Positions 12,601 to 23,800 of a DNA stretch of 64,000 nt are shown in pieces. Location of the stretch: assembly GCA_032173965.1 (NCBI GenBank), contig JAVUNC010000019.1, forward strand, positions 10,465,234 through 10,529,233. Reading direction: 5' to 3'. The DNA is from Sitta carolinensis. Lineage: Eukaryota; Chordata; Aves; Passeriformes; Sittidae. The translations under genes and the position numbers were made by a program. Numbering within the stretch: the first letter of the stretch is position 1; the number at the start of each line of letters is the position of its first letter. The notes under the pieces were generated by a model. That model worked only from the letters and a program-made list of their open reading frames with translations. It was not told the DNA's origin and searched no databases.

Positions 12601-13240
12601 CCTGCCCTCCTCAGTCTCTGCCAGAAAAAGAAACTGGGAACCAAGTTTCACATTGCACACAATGTCTTCCGGCAGCCTGCAACTGCCTCAACAGCGGACG
12701 AAGAGACGATAGCACTGACACGATTTCCCTGTTCGCCTTGAAATTTCAATGCTCCGCTCCTGTCCACTCTCGCAAAATTGTCACAAGAGAATTTTTTAAG
12801 AATTTAACAATTCTTAAACCATGAAATGCTTCGTCTCAGCCAAAGACGAAAGAAGCCACAAGCCAACACACTCTTCTCCACTGCTACATTGCTTCGTTTG
12901 CTTACTTCTCGAACAGGAATTAGTCGGGGCTTTCATTTCTTTGTTTCCCTCGTGCCGCGGGGCGCGCGGCGGCTCCTCCCTTGGGCTCGCGGAGCCACGG
13001 GGCGAACGGCCGCGCGCCCCGGCGTGTCCGTGGGGACACCACCAACGGCAGTGGCCGTGCAAGTGGCAGTTGCAGTTGCGGTTGCAGCAGTAGCAGCAGC
13101 AGCAGCAGCGCTCTGTCGATCCGCTCGACTTTTGACTCGCTCGCTTTGTGACTCGCTCTCCGTCCCCTTTTCCCTCTCACACACACTCAACTCCCGGGCC
13201 GGGCCGTCCCATCCGTGCTCCGCTTCTCCCAGCCCGGCTC

Positions 13241-13555
13241 ATGCCGCGGTTCCGCCCGGAGCCGCCCCGTTGCCACTCGGCCCCGGCCCCGGCAGCGTCG
13301 CCGGCAGCTTCCCCGCTCGGAGTTCGGCCGCTCGACAGCTCGGCCGCCGGCCCCGAGGCGCCGGAGAGCACGGCGCCTGGCGCAGCAGCAGCACCCGGGC
13401 CGGGCGGGGGACCCGGGCAGAATGCCGAGGGCGCGGTGCCGCCCGCACGGGCCGAGAAGCCTCCCCTGGAGCAGCTCTACCGGCAGGGCCCGCTGCTGGG
13501 CAGCGGCGGCTGCGGCAGCGTTTACGCCGGCACCCGGCTCGCCGACGGGGCCCCG
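13241..13555 (+). CDS. PIM-like exon 1 (N-terminal extension and glycine-rich loop)
   Basis: ATG 13241 is the first ATG after the in-frame stop at 13133. The 105 codons begin with a low-complexity Ala/Pro/Gly segment, then LEQLYRQGPLLGSGGCGSV, the kinase nucleotide loop. Donor CCG|GTAAGA is in phase 0. The start is uncertain because of a weak initiation context. Confidence 0.8.
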
Positions 13556-13634
13556 GTAAGAGACGGGGCCCGGGCGGAGGCGGGCGGCGGGCGGCGAGCG
13601 GCGAGCTCAACCGTGCGCTCCCCTTCGTTTGCAG

Positions 13635-13685
13635 GTGGCCATCAAGCTAGTGTCCCGGGATCGCATCTCGGAGTGGGTGCGGCTG
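13635..13685 (+). CDS. PIM-like exon 2 (catalytic lysine)
   Basis: A 51-base exon between TTGCAG and CTG|GTGAGT. It encodes VAIKLVSRDRISEWVRL. It carries the ATP-binding lysine and has the short size of the corresponding PIM exon. Confidence 0.9.
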
Positions 13686-13925
13686 GTGAGTGAGCGGGGC
13701 CAGCGGGAGAAGCCGACGGGGCGTGCCGTGGCGGGCGGGCTTAAGGCGGGATGCGGCAGCGTGGGAGGCGGGACGCTGGGAGGGGAGCGAGCGTGGAGGG
13801 AGCGGGGGCCGCGCAGCGACCCGGGCCGGGCCGGGCCGAGGGCGAGCAGCGGCGGCGCCGGGCAGGGGCTGCCGAGGGCGCGTCGCGGCATCGGCCCCGC
13901 TGACGGCATCGCGCTCCCCTCGCAG

Positions 13926-14295
13926 CACGACGGCGCCCTTGTGCCAGTGGAGCTGGCGCTGCTCTGGATGGTGTCGTGCCCTGGCTTCGGCGGCGTCGTG
14001 CAGCTCCTGGACTGGTTCGAGCTGCCCGACGGCTTCGCACTGGTCATGGAGCGTCCGGAGCGCTGTCAGGACCTCTGGTACTTCGTGGACGATCGAGGGT
14101 TCCTGACAGAGCCCGTGGCGAGGGGACTGTTCCGCCAGGTGCTGGTGGCCGTGCAGCACTGCACCAGCCGTGGCGTCCTGCACCGCGACATCAAGGCCGA
14201 GAACGTCCTCATTGACCTGACCACGGGCGAGGCGAAGCTCATCGACTTCGGGTGCGGCACCATCCTGCACGACACCTTCTACACCCGGATGTCAG
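13926..14295 (+). CDS. PIM-like exon 3 (hinge, HRD, DFG)
   Basis: 370 bases between CGCAG and TCAG|GTGAGC. It holds the PIM-type hinge MERPERCQDL, the catalytic loop VLHRDIKAENVLIDL and LIDFGCG. All catalytic residues are present. Confidence 0.92.
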
Positions 14296-14461
14296 GTGAG
14301 CCCAAAGCCGGGCCCAGGCCCGGAGGGAGGGAGGGAGGGAGAATCGTCTTCAGTCGGCTGCAGCCACGTTGCTTTTCGGTGGGACAGGGGCTGGCTGTTG
14401 TGGAGCTGGCTGGGAGGGAGGGAGCAGCATGGGCCTGATGAGATGCACCCGTGTCCCACAG

Positions 14462-14638
14462 GAACGCCAGTGTGCAGCCCACCAGAGTGGTTCCTCTTTG
14501 GCCGCTACCAGGGCCAGCCAGCCACCATCTGGTCCCTGGGCATCCTACTGTATCAGCTGGTCTGCGGGCACCTCCCTTTTGACACGACTTCAGACATCGT
14601 CGAGGGAGATCTCTTCTTCCCACCCTGGGTGTCTCAAG
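14462..14638 (+). CDS. PIM-like exon 4 (activation segment end and C-lobe)
   Basis: 177 bases between CCCACAG and CAAG|GTGGGG. It encodes TPVCSPPEWFLFGRYQGQ, then ATIWSLGILLYQLVCGHLPF. In-phase junctions join exon 3 and exon 5. Confidence 0.9.
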
Positions 14639-14914
14639 GTGGGGATGCGCCTTCAAGGCACGGGAGCAAGAACGGGCTTGGGAGAGGGCAGCTGGCACAA
14701 AAGCATCCTGCCCTTGCAGCTAGGGAGACGCTTGATCTCCTGGACTTAGCTGGAGGAGGTGGCACATGTGCCTTTGTGCTGCTCTCCTCCGAAAGGGAGG
14801 ATGGGTGGGAAGCTTTGGGTGCAGCTCTGAGCACTCCTGGTGTGGCCTGGGTACCGTGGAATCTGGGAGAGCATGGACAGGAGCTGACCAGCGTTTTCTG
14901 TGTTCTCTGTGCAG

Positions 14915-15055
14915 AGTGCCAGCACCTCATCGGGTGGTGTTTTGTCCATGGACCCCGCAGACAGGCCATGCTTAGAAAACCTGCTTGAGAGTTCTTGGCT
15001 GCAGGAGCCCCAGCTGGCCCAGGAGACAGCAGAGATCCATCCCTCTGCACAGTAG
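14915..15055 (+). pseudogene. PIM-like exon 5 with single-base frameshift
   Basis: Acceptor TGTGCAG, then ECQHLIGWC in frame. After the T-run at 14940-14943 the PIM C-lobe reading (LSMDPADRPCLENLLE, SWLQEP, AQETAEIHPSAQ) continues one frame over, to TAG at 15053-15055. The unshifted frame ends at TGA 14986-14988. Confidence 0.88.
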
Positions 15056-15969
15056 GATCCAGGAGACCAGCAAGTACCAGCTCCACAGGTCTTGTGGCGC
15101 TCGAAGAAAACCCCGGAGCGTTTCCCTGCAGCCGCGGCAGGGAGGAGAGAGTGCGGCCGAGGAGATGTTTTTGCTGGTGGCCGGCGAGTTGTGGAGGGAG
15201 CGGCTCAGTGCTCCCCGTCCTACTGGAGAAGTCGTGGCACTGCAATGAAGTTGCCACAGACAGGAAAAGGGGAAACATCCCCCTGCAGCTCAGCGGCATC
15301 GTGACGTCCCCACAAGCCCAGGCACGGCTGGCGTGTTCTTCTGGAGGACGACACGGAAGCGGAGAACACCATCCTCGAGCTGGCCGCTGTCGGGGCAAAG
15401 CTTTGGCTGTGGCCCCTTCCTGGAGGACACGCTCAGCGCCCTGAGGAAATTAAGATGAGTATCCAGGTGGCGGAGGGGTGGGGGGTGCTCGTGCTTCCAG
15501 GCATGGCAGGGCTCGGCCTGGCCACGCGCCGCAGGTTCCCCGCTTGGCAGCGGCGGTGGGCAATAGTAGTTTTTCCGCCGTCCACCAAGCTGCTTTTTGG
15601 CAGGGCAGGGGAGGGATGTTGTAGAAGGGGAGCCGCCTCCTGGCCTCGCTGGCAGCTTCTGCCAGCCAGCCCGGCGCAGGCTGGGCCGGGGGCAGCCAGC
15701 CCAACAAATGCATCCATCCATGTGGATGGGGGGCAGCTGAGGGGATGTGTTCCAGAGCCATGCCCCAGCTGGTCTGCTTTGCAGGCCCTTGGGGTGGCCT
15801 TACAGGCGGGAAAGGTGGGGTTTTTCCCCACCCGTGGAGAGGTTTAATTCTCACATGGAGTGGTCAAACCCTCCCCAGGTTATCACATAAAATGGTGATA
15901 ACCTTTGGTGCTTTTTCTTGCATCCAGGTCTTGTTTTGAATTGACTTTCATGCAGTTGTGCTTTGTTTC

Positions 15970-16520
15970 TTCCAGGAAGATTGCACCCGGTGCCCGGACC
16001 GGACGGGGAAGCACCGGCACAGTCCGTGGAGCGTGTCCAGTGCCAGCAGTATCCCGGGGAGACACGGTCTGTGGGGACATGCCCTTCAGGAAGGACGAGG
16101 ACCTCGTGCGGGATCGACTCCTCTCCTGGCAGCAGGTCTCCAGAGGTGGGTACCCGTCTCCACAGCACGGGTGGCACAAGGACTTCGGGCAGACGGCAGC
16201 GGGCACACGGGCATCCCGCTCTTGCAGCTGCTGAGGAGGTTGCCGTGCTGTGCTTAAGCGCAGGAGGGGCAGCGCGGCCTGGCATGCTGGTAAAACGATG
16301 AATGGGTTGGGAGGTCTGGGCTCTGAACACAGCCAGCAGCCTGGCCCGGGCACAGGCCGTGGTGGGACAGGGGAGACAGGAGCCTTCTGTGACTGACCGT
16401 GGCTTTCTGGTTTCTCTCCCCAGGCTACCAGCACCTCATGCCATGGAACGGGCACCGCTCGGCCTGCCAGTCTGGGAGGCTTGGAGGGCGGGAGCTGTTC
16501 ATCTGCTGTCAAAAATTAAA
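15970..16520 (+). pseudogene. Relic of a second PIM-like gene (two 3' exons)
   Basis: About 16020-16146 shows a decayed activation-segment/C-lobe exon. The readable part, VCGDMPFRKDEDLV followed by RLLSWQQVSR, matches the PIM C-lobe and ends at a preserved donor (AGAG|GTGGGT at 16147). The acceptor CCCCAG at about 16424 precedes a final exon starting YQHLMPW; the rest of the PIM tail is readable only in another frame. An ATTAAA poly(A)-type hexamer lies at 16515-16520. The upstream exons with the glycine loop and HRD are absent. I infer an inactivated tandem copy in the same orientation as the intact-looking one. Confidence 0.7.
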
Positions 16521-16529
16521 TCCTTTTGT

Positions 16530-19500
16530 TGTTGTCATCATCATTGGAGCATTTCTTTCATCCTTTTTCGAGCCTTTGGTCCCCTTCCTCCAGGGGAATG
16601 CTTTTGTGTCCTTCCTCAGTCACTGGGTGCCATTTGGCATGGGGGGGTGGGTTATGTAACACGAAAAATTCAACAGCAGCTCCTGTTGCCAACTGCAGCA
16701 GCCCCTTCAAGAAGGCCGAGCTTCCAGCGAGGTCCACGTGTGCCTTACAAAAGGGAGTAGGTTGCAGGGATGGAGTCGTCGCCCGCTGCAAAAGCTGGGA
16801 GGAGATCAGGAGTGGCAAAATGCCATTGGGGCTCAAACCCCACCCAGATTCTTCATCTTGTCCTTCTGCTGCAAGCTAGGCAGGCGGGGCTGGACTCCAG
16901 CAAGGTTCAGGTTCTTGGTGCTCCCTGGCATCAAAGGCATCGAGTACACTCTTGTATGCAGTGATTGCAACAGGGCTACTGAAGGAAAAAAAGGAAATGT
17001 TGCCAGATGGGACACCCTTCTTGTCTCCTTTGTCTCCCCAAGAGCCCCTCGGAAAGAGAAATGCCCTCATGGGCTTTACTTGACTCTTTCCCAGCCAGCC
17101 CCTTCCCTCACTCCCAGCTCTCATTTGCTCTGCAGGCTTCACCAGCTGGCTAAAATAGGAGGAGCTCTGGTAGGAGAAAACGCTGCCTGATGTGGGGCTC
17201 TTTGATCCCTTTCTCCCCTTGATGCCTTTTGCCCCGCTGCCCTCCCGTCAGAGAGACCAAAGGATCCCCCACAACCCCACGGCGCTGCTCCGGATCGCGG
17301 GCGCCTTCCCTCCTCCGGCCCTCGGTGGCCTCGGGGCGGCTCCAGAGCCCTCCCTGCGTGCGGGACAGCTGCTGCAGCAGCGCCGCGCCTGCGAGCGAGC
17401 AGCGCCCGAGCGGCAGCTGCGCAGCTTCAGCGTCTTCTTTGCTCAAGGACAAGAAATGTGTTTAAGACCTGATTACCAAGAAACAAAGTTCAATTAAAGA
17501 CTTAGCATTAGACTGTACAAAACATAATTCAAGACAGCTAGAGCTCTTCCTTTACAGAAGTGGAAAAATCATGGTCTGTGTCTCCACCTGAGGGGAAAAG
17601 CACCACGGCCTGGTCTAACTCCCAAAACTGCATGGGGAAACAAAAGGATACTGGCCCTTTGCAATAAATGGCAACAGGTAAAATTGACTTTGGAACTCTT
17701 TTAATGAAGCTATAAAGGCAATCTGACAAACAACCCTTACATCACTCATGAACACACAAAGGTTAGAAGAATTTAACAGCTCTGCTTTTCTAAATGTTGC
17801 AATTACCCCCAGGTTTGTCCCGTGATCCCACTGATGTCTGGCCATTGATTGGTAAAGATCAGCTTGTGTTAAGAGCCTTGCAGGCCTGGGATACTTCAGA
17901 AACTTCCTCCTCCCTGGTATTTCAGGCACTGAGGAAGCCATTGCCAGTTCTGTTCCCTGAGCCACAAGCCTGCTTCATATGAAGTAGAAAGCACTGTCAC
18001 CACAAACCAGTGCTATTGTTGATGAAAATGCCAAGCTCAACTCAAGCTTACACTGTAGAGGCAACTGCTGCAGTTAGCAGAGACAGTGGGTAGAAAGAAG
18101 AAATGGAGACTTCTCTGGACAGAAACTTTAAACTCTGGAAGGAAAATGTAAAATTTCAATTTCAGTTTAAAGCTTTCTATGAGTAGCCTACTCAGTAAAG
18201 CACAGTATCCTTCTTTTCATAAGAAGTGCCCTTTCCAAGCCCTGCCTAGCTCTGTTTTTAGCAGACTCAGGGTGCTATTGCATGGGCTGGGCACAGGCTG
18301 TCAGCTCCAAGAGCCAATGCTGGGACACTTGCAGAAGTTTTACAGAGAGACTGAGGCTGCCCAGCACAAGCCATATCCACTGCAGAACACCATGTGGGCA
18401 GCACAGGAGCACCATGTGCTCTCTTGGAATACCCCAAGGGGGCCTCTGAGCAGATGGACATCCCAAGCCCCACAGCTCAGCTGTGGAAATGAAGTTTGTA
18501 TGGAAAAGACCTCAAGGATCTTCTAGTTAAACCCCCCTGCCACGGGCAGGGACACCTTCCACTAGACCAGTTTGCTCAGAGCCCCATCCAACCTGACCTT
18601 CAACATTTTCAGGGATGGGACATCCATAACTTTCTGTCTGCACCACCACTGGCACAGCTGTGAATTAATTGTGCTTCTGCAGCTTCCTGGTCAGTCTGGA
18701 ACCTCCATGGCAACCACAGTCCCTAAGCCCTTGCAAGCTGAGACAACAGGGATGCAGATGAGGGAGAGCACCCATCTCTCATTTTCCCTGAGCAGAGGAA
18801 TTGGATGACAAATGTCCCAATGCACCAAAGCACATTGCTCCTCACACAGACAGTTCAGATGAGTTAAACCATGGGTCTGTGACCACTGGGACAACACACA
18901 GGAAAATCTCAGGTCAACAAGACAAGGAAGTTCTATGTCCATAATATAAGAAATGCTTTCTTGATTAAAAGGAAAGTGTATAATCTTGTTAAAATGTAAT
19001 TTTTCTTCCTTCACACTGTTATTTCAGACTGTGTGGAAATGACATGTTTAAACAAGTGAGTATATATTTTCTGTCAAAAACATTAACTCTGGTCTGCTTC
19101 CTACTTGAAGATTACTTAAGGAAGCAGGTTGGGTTTGGGTTTTTTTCTATTGCAGTGGCAATAAAGTACTATCTATCTCCTAAAATATTAACATCCTGTC
19201 AACTCTCTCAAACCTCAAACCTTCTGATCTTCAACTTCCCAGAAAGTCTACAGGGTGTCTACTTATCTTGTGTAAAAATGCATTTCAGTCAAAAGGATGG
19301 GATATTTAACAAGGCATGGTATTCCTTACTGTATTATTCAGTCTCTAGAGACATTTAAAATAATTCTTTTAAAAAGAAAATTTATCTGGTGTCCTCAGAG
19401 GAACTCTGGGATCTAAGACAACACACCCCTCTTTGAGAACTTATCATACTTGAAGCAGCCTGCTTCCCATTGTGGTACCAGAAATTCTGCTGGCCAAAAA

Positions 19501-20646
19501 ACTCCCCGTGCCTTTTCCAGTCCTACAGATCACCTACCCATTTCCCTCCTGCCTTTCCTGCCTCCAGTTAGTTGCTCAGATTGTCTTTCCAGTACACAGT
19601 CTCCCTGGAAAAAGTGGCATTGCTCCAATTAAATTCAGGAATAAGCAACTCTACTAGCAAATTCTTCTGTACAGCCCAAATATAAGGAGTGCTTCAACTG
19701 GAATGTGGTCATGATAAAATGAATCCAGAAATAAAACACTGACTATGTTAATTGCAATTTTGAAAGCATAGGAAAGAAAAAGGCTGTCCTTCCTTGCTGT
19801 TCTGAGGTTGCTGGTCTGGAATGCTGCTCTCACTTTCCACAAGGCATCGAAGAGGCACTTTTTTTAGTAGACTGTGCACATGGCACTCAACTCTTTGGTA
19901 AATCAGCATGGCAGCAATGCACTGAGGACACATAGGAAGCCCAGTCATGGGCTTTGTGGCTCCTTTTTGCAGCCACAAGTGCTGGTGCTGGGTTACCTGG
20001 GTGGGACATGAAGGGTCACATGCTCACCATCTCTGGGAAGCCCCAGGACATGTGGTGGTAGGAACAAATCCATGTGAGGAAAGCCAAAGGAGATATTAGA
20101 ATAACTGGTAAAGTCAAGGAAGAATTATCAGACTAGCCATGTCCTTCTCATGTCCCTAGTAACGCATATGAAACATCTACTAGAATACCCAGATGTGCTG
20201 AAAAGGTACCACAGTTGCAGTGAAATACAGCTGCTTGGACTTGGATATCCAAGATGAAGGAAAAATTGAAGAAGTGTTTTCCAGGGCTCATTTTAAAGCT
20301 GAAAGAAGAATTGTATAAAAAAAATTTCCCTGCACAGTAACATTAAAAAGAAGAACATTAACATCTGCATCTTGCTTCAGCTTATGTTAAATTTCAGCAT
20401 AGCTCATGGAAACCACCAACACCTGCTCTATGACAGCCCTGCAAGGAAAAGGAGGTCACTGACGCTGTAAAGCTGCAGACTGCTCCTAGCCCCGTGCCAT
20501 CTCAAGAAACATTGTGGAGTGGAAAATCTTGTTCCCCTAGAAGGAAACATTTTTTTAAGAAAAACACCAAGAGAGAACTATGCTGTTTGCCTGGCTATTT
20601 TGAGAACTTCCACATTTCCGAAGGAGAGAAATTCCAGAGCTGCCTG
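16530..20646. other. Intergenic DNA between the PIM locus and the ACSS1 3' end
   Basis: Contains a GC-rich patch at about 17230-17430 without recognised exons, an antisense CR1 tail (18495-18665) and unremarkable AT-rich DNA. Its right end includes the ACSS1 3' UTR downstream of the stop at 20647. I could not identify a convincing AATAAA for ACSS1 near the stop. Confidence 0.5.
18495..18665 (-). mobile_element. CR1 LINE 3' tail, antisense
   Basis: Reading left to right is the reverse complement of the CR1 3' end: ggaaaagacctcaaggatc, ccctgccacgggcagggaca, ccttccactagaccag and cccatccaacctgacctt. Short and 5'-truncated. Confidence 0.85.
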
Positions 20647-20820
20647 TTATGAGGAACCCTTCTCCTTGTACTTCTGGTAAGCATCCAGTATCTCCTTGAC
20701 AACACTTGGATCATCAAGTGTGGTGACATCTCCCATGTTGCTTGATTGGTCAGTGACTACTTTCCTCAGCAGCCTTCTCATGATCTTCCCTGATCGGGTT
20801 TTAGGGAGGCGCTTTACCAC
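20647..20820 (-). CDS. ACSS1: ACSS1 coding exon 14 and stop
   Basis: Encodes [20 protein letters not shown], then [18 protein letters not shown] and a C-terminus ending GSS, TAA at 20649-20647. Contains the catalytic SGK lysine. Acceptor TTTTGCAG. Confidence 0.96.
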   Translation of the reverse strand: MVKRLPKTRSGKIMRRLLRKVVTDQSSNMGDVTTLDDPSVVKEILDAYQKYKEKGSS

Positions 20821-23800
20821 CTGCAAAAAAGGGAAGGATGCACCTTTAATAGAACTTGAGTCCTGCTGGAAACCACAAGGAAATCTGGCTAGACTGTCCT
20901 AAGCCTGGCACACTATTTCATGGCCACAGCTCCTTTGAGGCTCCTGGGAAATAGATCATGGAGCACACTAGATTATGCCCAAGGAAAGGAGTGTCACTAG
21001 CTATACATTTTATTTTTATTTTAAGTGGGCATTTTCCCCCATCGCCATGTCCAGACTGAGTACTGCAGAACACACAGCGCTTTTAGGAATCTGGTCCTGA
21101 ATATGCTGTTAACTGTTAAAATCTAATTACACATGAAAACTTAGGCACCAATGGTGACACAAATCCCAACACATTACAAGAACAGACAGAAATATATACA
21201 TTCAGCTTTACAGGGCAGGAATACTCAATTCAGCTTCAGGGTCTGCTACTCAAGAGATATCCCCTGTCTGCTGGTGTTTGTTCTGCCTAGTATCTGCCAG
21301 CCTACACACCTTCATAACCATAACCATCTTAAATGCCTTGGCCATGCCTCCTGGGAAGGACTTAGCAGCAAATTCAAAGGCTTTAGCATAAATGTGAGCC
21401 TGATGAAGAGTTCTCAGACACTGAGCAGAGACACCAACATTTTGCCACATAATCAGGCCAGTAGGCTGCAAAATTCTATAGCATTAAGTGATGTGCAAGG
21501 AAAGAGTTAGAAGACTTCTCTGCAGGACTACCCCAAAACACAGGGAAATGGAGGTATTGCCTTGTGCACTGCAAGTTCTGGAAGCTTCTCCAACCCACTG
21601 AGGATATCCTGGGCTGTTCCAAGCTGAAGGAGCCATTCTTGCCTGCTCCTGTTGTATTCTGTTGCCTGTGCCTTGGTGTCCACCTTACACGCATGTGGCT
21701 AAAGCAGACCCCCTCAAAGAAGCATCTGGTCACTGCCTCCAAGAAGAGAGAAATGGATGCAGGCAGATCTTGGGGGACAGCTAAGGGGCAGCTTTGTGAA
21801 CTCTGCCCTAACATACAGAGGGAGCTGCTGAAAGGTGAGGAGGTTTGAGACAGGGCTTGGAGCTCATCAGTGCTTCCAGGGCCAGGCCTGCAGTGCAACA
21901 GAAACAGTCAGTGCTTTGAGGTCTGACGTTGATGCTAATTATCACTGCAAGCTGGCTGGGCTGTGTCACAGCCTCTCAGTGCCTCTCTCACATGCAGACA
22001 GACCGCTGCACCTGCCCTCCCCTCCCTACATTCCTCCAGCCAGTTCTGTTTTCCTGTCTCTTTTTCTTGAGGACAACAGCAACACTGCAGGCAAGATGGT
22101 GAGGGTTGATTCTTGTGACCATTTCCTGTTGCTGGTACCAGTTTCAGTCTCCCACTTACCAGAATGTGGTCAGGCACAGCATACTTTGCTATCTTGGAAG
22201 CCACTATGGTTTTGAGCTCTTCTTTGATATGGTCTACATGAGCTGTCTGCTCCTTTAGCACTATGAAAGCAAAGGCACCTAGAAGACAAATAAGCAGAAG
22301 CCACAAACCTCGTATTAGATACTGCCTGGAAAGACCAAGGATGCTCATTTGAATGCTGGGGAAGGTTTCACATCATTCCTATGCACAGTCTAGGGACTGG
22401 CAAGAAAAATATTGATCTTTTTTACAAAAGCAAGTCAGACTCAAATGATGGCCCCACCTTTTCTTGGCATCTGTGACTGATCTCGGTGACAATGACAAGT
22501 CAACACAGATTACCAAAGTGTTATTTGGATCAAAAATTGGCCAGTGTAAATCAGCTATTCCCATTCTGTTCAACGGACATTTCTAAGCACAATCCTATAA
22601 AAGGAAGCTCCACCATATATGTGAACACTATGCATGAAAACAGTTTAGGAAGTAACACCCAGGTTAGGAACATGTAGCTATTTTCATGGCTGTCTTTGCC
22701 CCTGGAGGCTGCAGGGCCAGTCAGCCTAAGAATAACTGCCCTCCCATTCCCTCAGCATCTCCTAACATGCAGCCTGAGTTAGAATTTAAGGGAAGTATAT
22801 GCAGATGACCTTATCAAACTGGACAGGACTGATAAGGACACTGCTTTTCACATACCTTCTCCTTTGATCTTATGTGGATACCCAACCACAGCTGTCTCAG
22901 GAACCTCAGGGTGATCAGCCTTCACAAAAAGTCAAGCAAAAATGCACAAATCAGAACTTCTTCAAGCACTACAGATTTTGAGCCTCTTATTCTACAAACA
23001 AAACAGCTTGCCATATCTCAGTCTCCTCTTGGCAGCTCCTTCTTTTTTCAGATCCTGCTGAAAGCACAACAGGAAAGCTGAATGCCAGCTTCCTACTGCA
23101 GGGTCAGCTGGTGGCCATGGCCATGGCCATGTCTCAGGGAGTAGCTCTGTATTGGCCCTACTTTTATACACTAAAATAAGTACTCCTACATCCACTGCTA
23201 AGCCCACTACACACCAAGCTGAATTTGCAACAGCTGGAAACCCTCTTTCTCTTTCTTTGTGCATGACTGTGGTCACAAATGGTGACTGGCCACTGCCAAA
23301 TCACTGCCAGTCCTGCAGTGCTCAGTGCTACAGAGAACTCCCAACAGTAATTACTTCTGTTGCACTGCAGAGTTCAGTTTAACATTCTTCTGCAGTAAGT
23401 GCACAGACCAGAAGAAACCACATATCTGCATCCCACACCAAAGAATGGATTATGTTATCTTAAATTAGATTAAAATATGAAAGTAAACATCTAAGCACAA
23501 TCTAGGCACATAAATATATTTGCTTTTACACATGCATACACATACATAGATTGTGAGAGGAACTGGATCCTGTATCTATGATCAGAAACTTGCACAGGCA
23601 AAAGAATTACTCACAGAGGATAAAGTAGGAGCCCATGTTCCATGTGAACACAGATCAGGTTCATCAGATTTAAGCGACATTTGCAAGCAAGGCACATAAT
23701 ATAGAAATAAATACACGGGTGAAGCTTTAAATATAAACCCTCTGAGGATTTTTTGTTTTCAATTCCCAGAGACAATATTATTTTCTCTCAAAATGACAGG

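Larger units (their letters stand above)
12950..14320 (+). promoter_or_regulatory. CpG island covering promoter and first exons of the PIM-like gene
   Basis: A dense CpG- and GC-rich block starts near 12950 and continues through exons 1-3. Just upstream of exon 1 lies a short CAG/GCA repeat (about 13080-13110). An in-frame TGA at 13133 precedes the first ATG at 13241. No TATA box is obvious. Confidence 0.65.
13241..15055 (+). pseudogene. PIM-like serine/threonine kinase, five exons, frameshifted in the last exon
   Basis: PIM kinases are constitutively active cytosolic/nuclear kinases regulated mainly by expression level. Exons 13241-13555, 13635-13685, 13926-14295, 14462-14638 and 14915-15055 have good splice sites, and introns fall where PIM family introns fall. 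The glycine loop GSGGCGSV (87-94), VAIK (K109), helix-C E131, HRDIKAEN (D210, N215), DFG (D229) and PPEW (252-255) are all intact. In exon 5, ECQHLIGWC is followed by a run of four T (14940-14943) where the family reading needs three. The literal frame stops at TGA 14986 (328 residues). The alternative frame reads on to TAG 15053 (about 350 residues). The N-terminus before the kinase domain is an Ala/Pro-rich stretch of about 79 residues, longer than in PIM1. It could be a recent pseudogene, a truncated active kinase or an assembly error. Confidence 0.85.

Noticed and set aside
12826..13650. 274-residue plus-strand frame overlapping the PIM start
   Set aside because: A different frame from the kinase, low complexity and unspliced across exon 1's donor; it has no kinase motif.
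13647..14270. 207-residue antisense frame over PIM exons 2-3
   Set aside because: Mirror of a high-GC coding exon; the plus-strand frame carries all the kinase motifs and splice sites.
14512..14530. Possible kinase-dead change: the usual helix-F Asp of DxWSxG replaced (ATIWSLG)
   Set aside because: PIM kinases normally lack this Asp (AVWSLG in PIM1), so it is a family trait, not damage.
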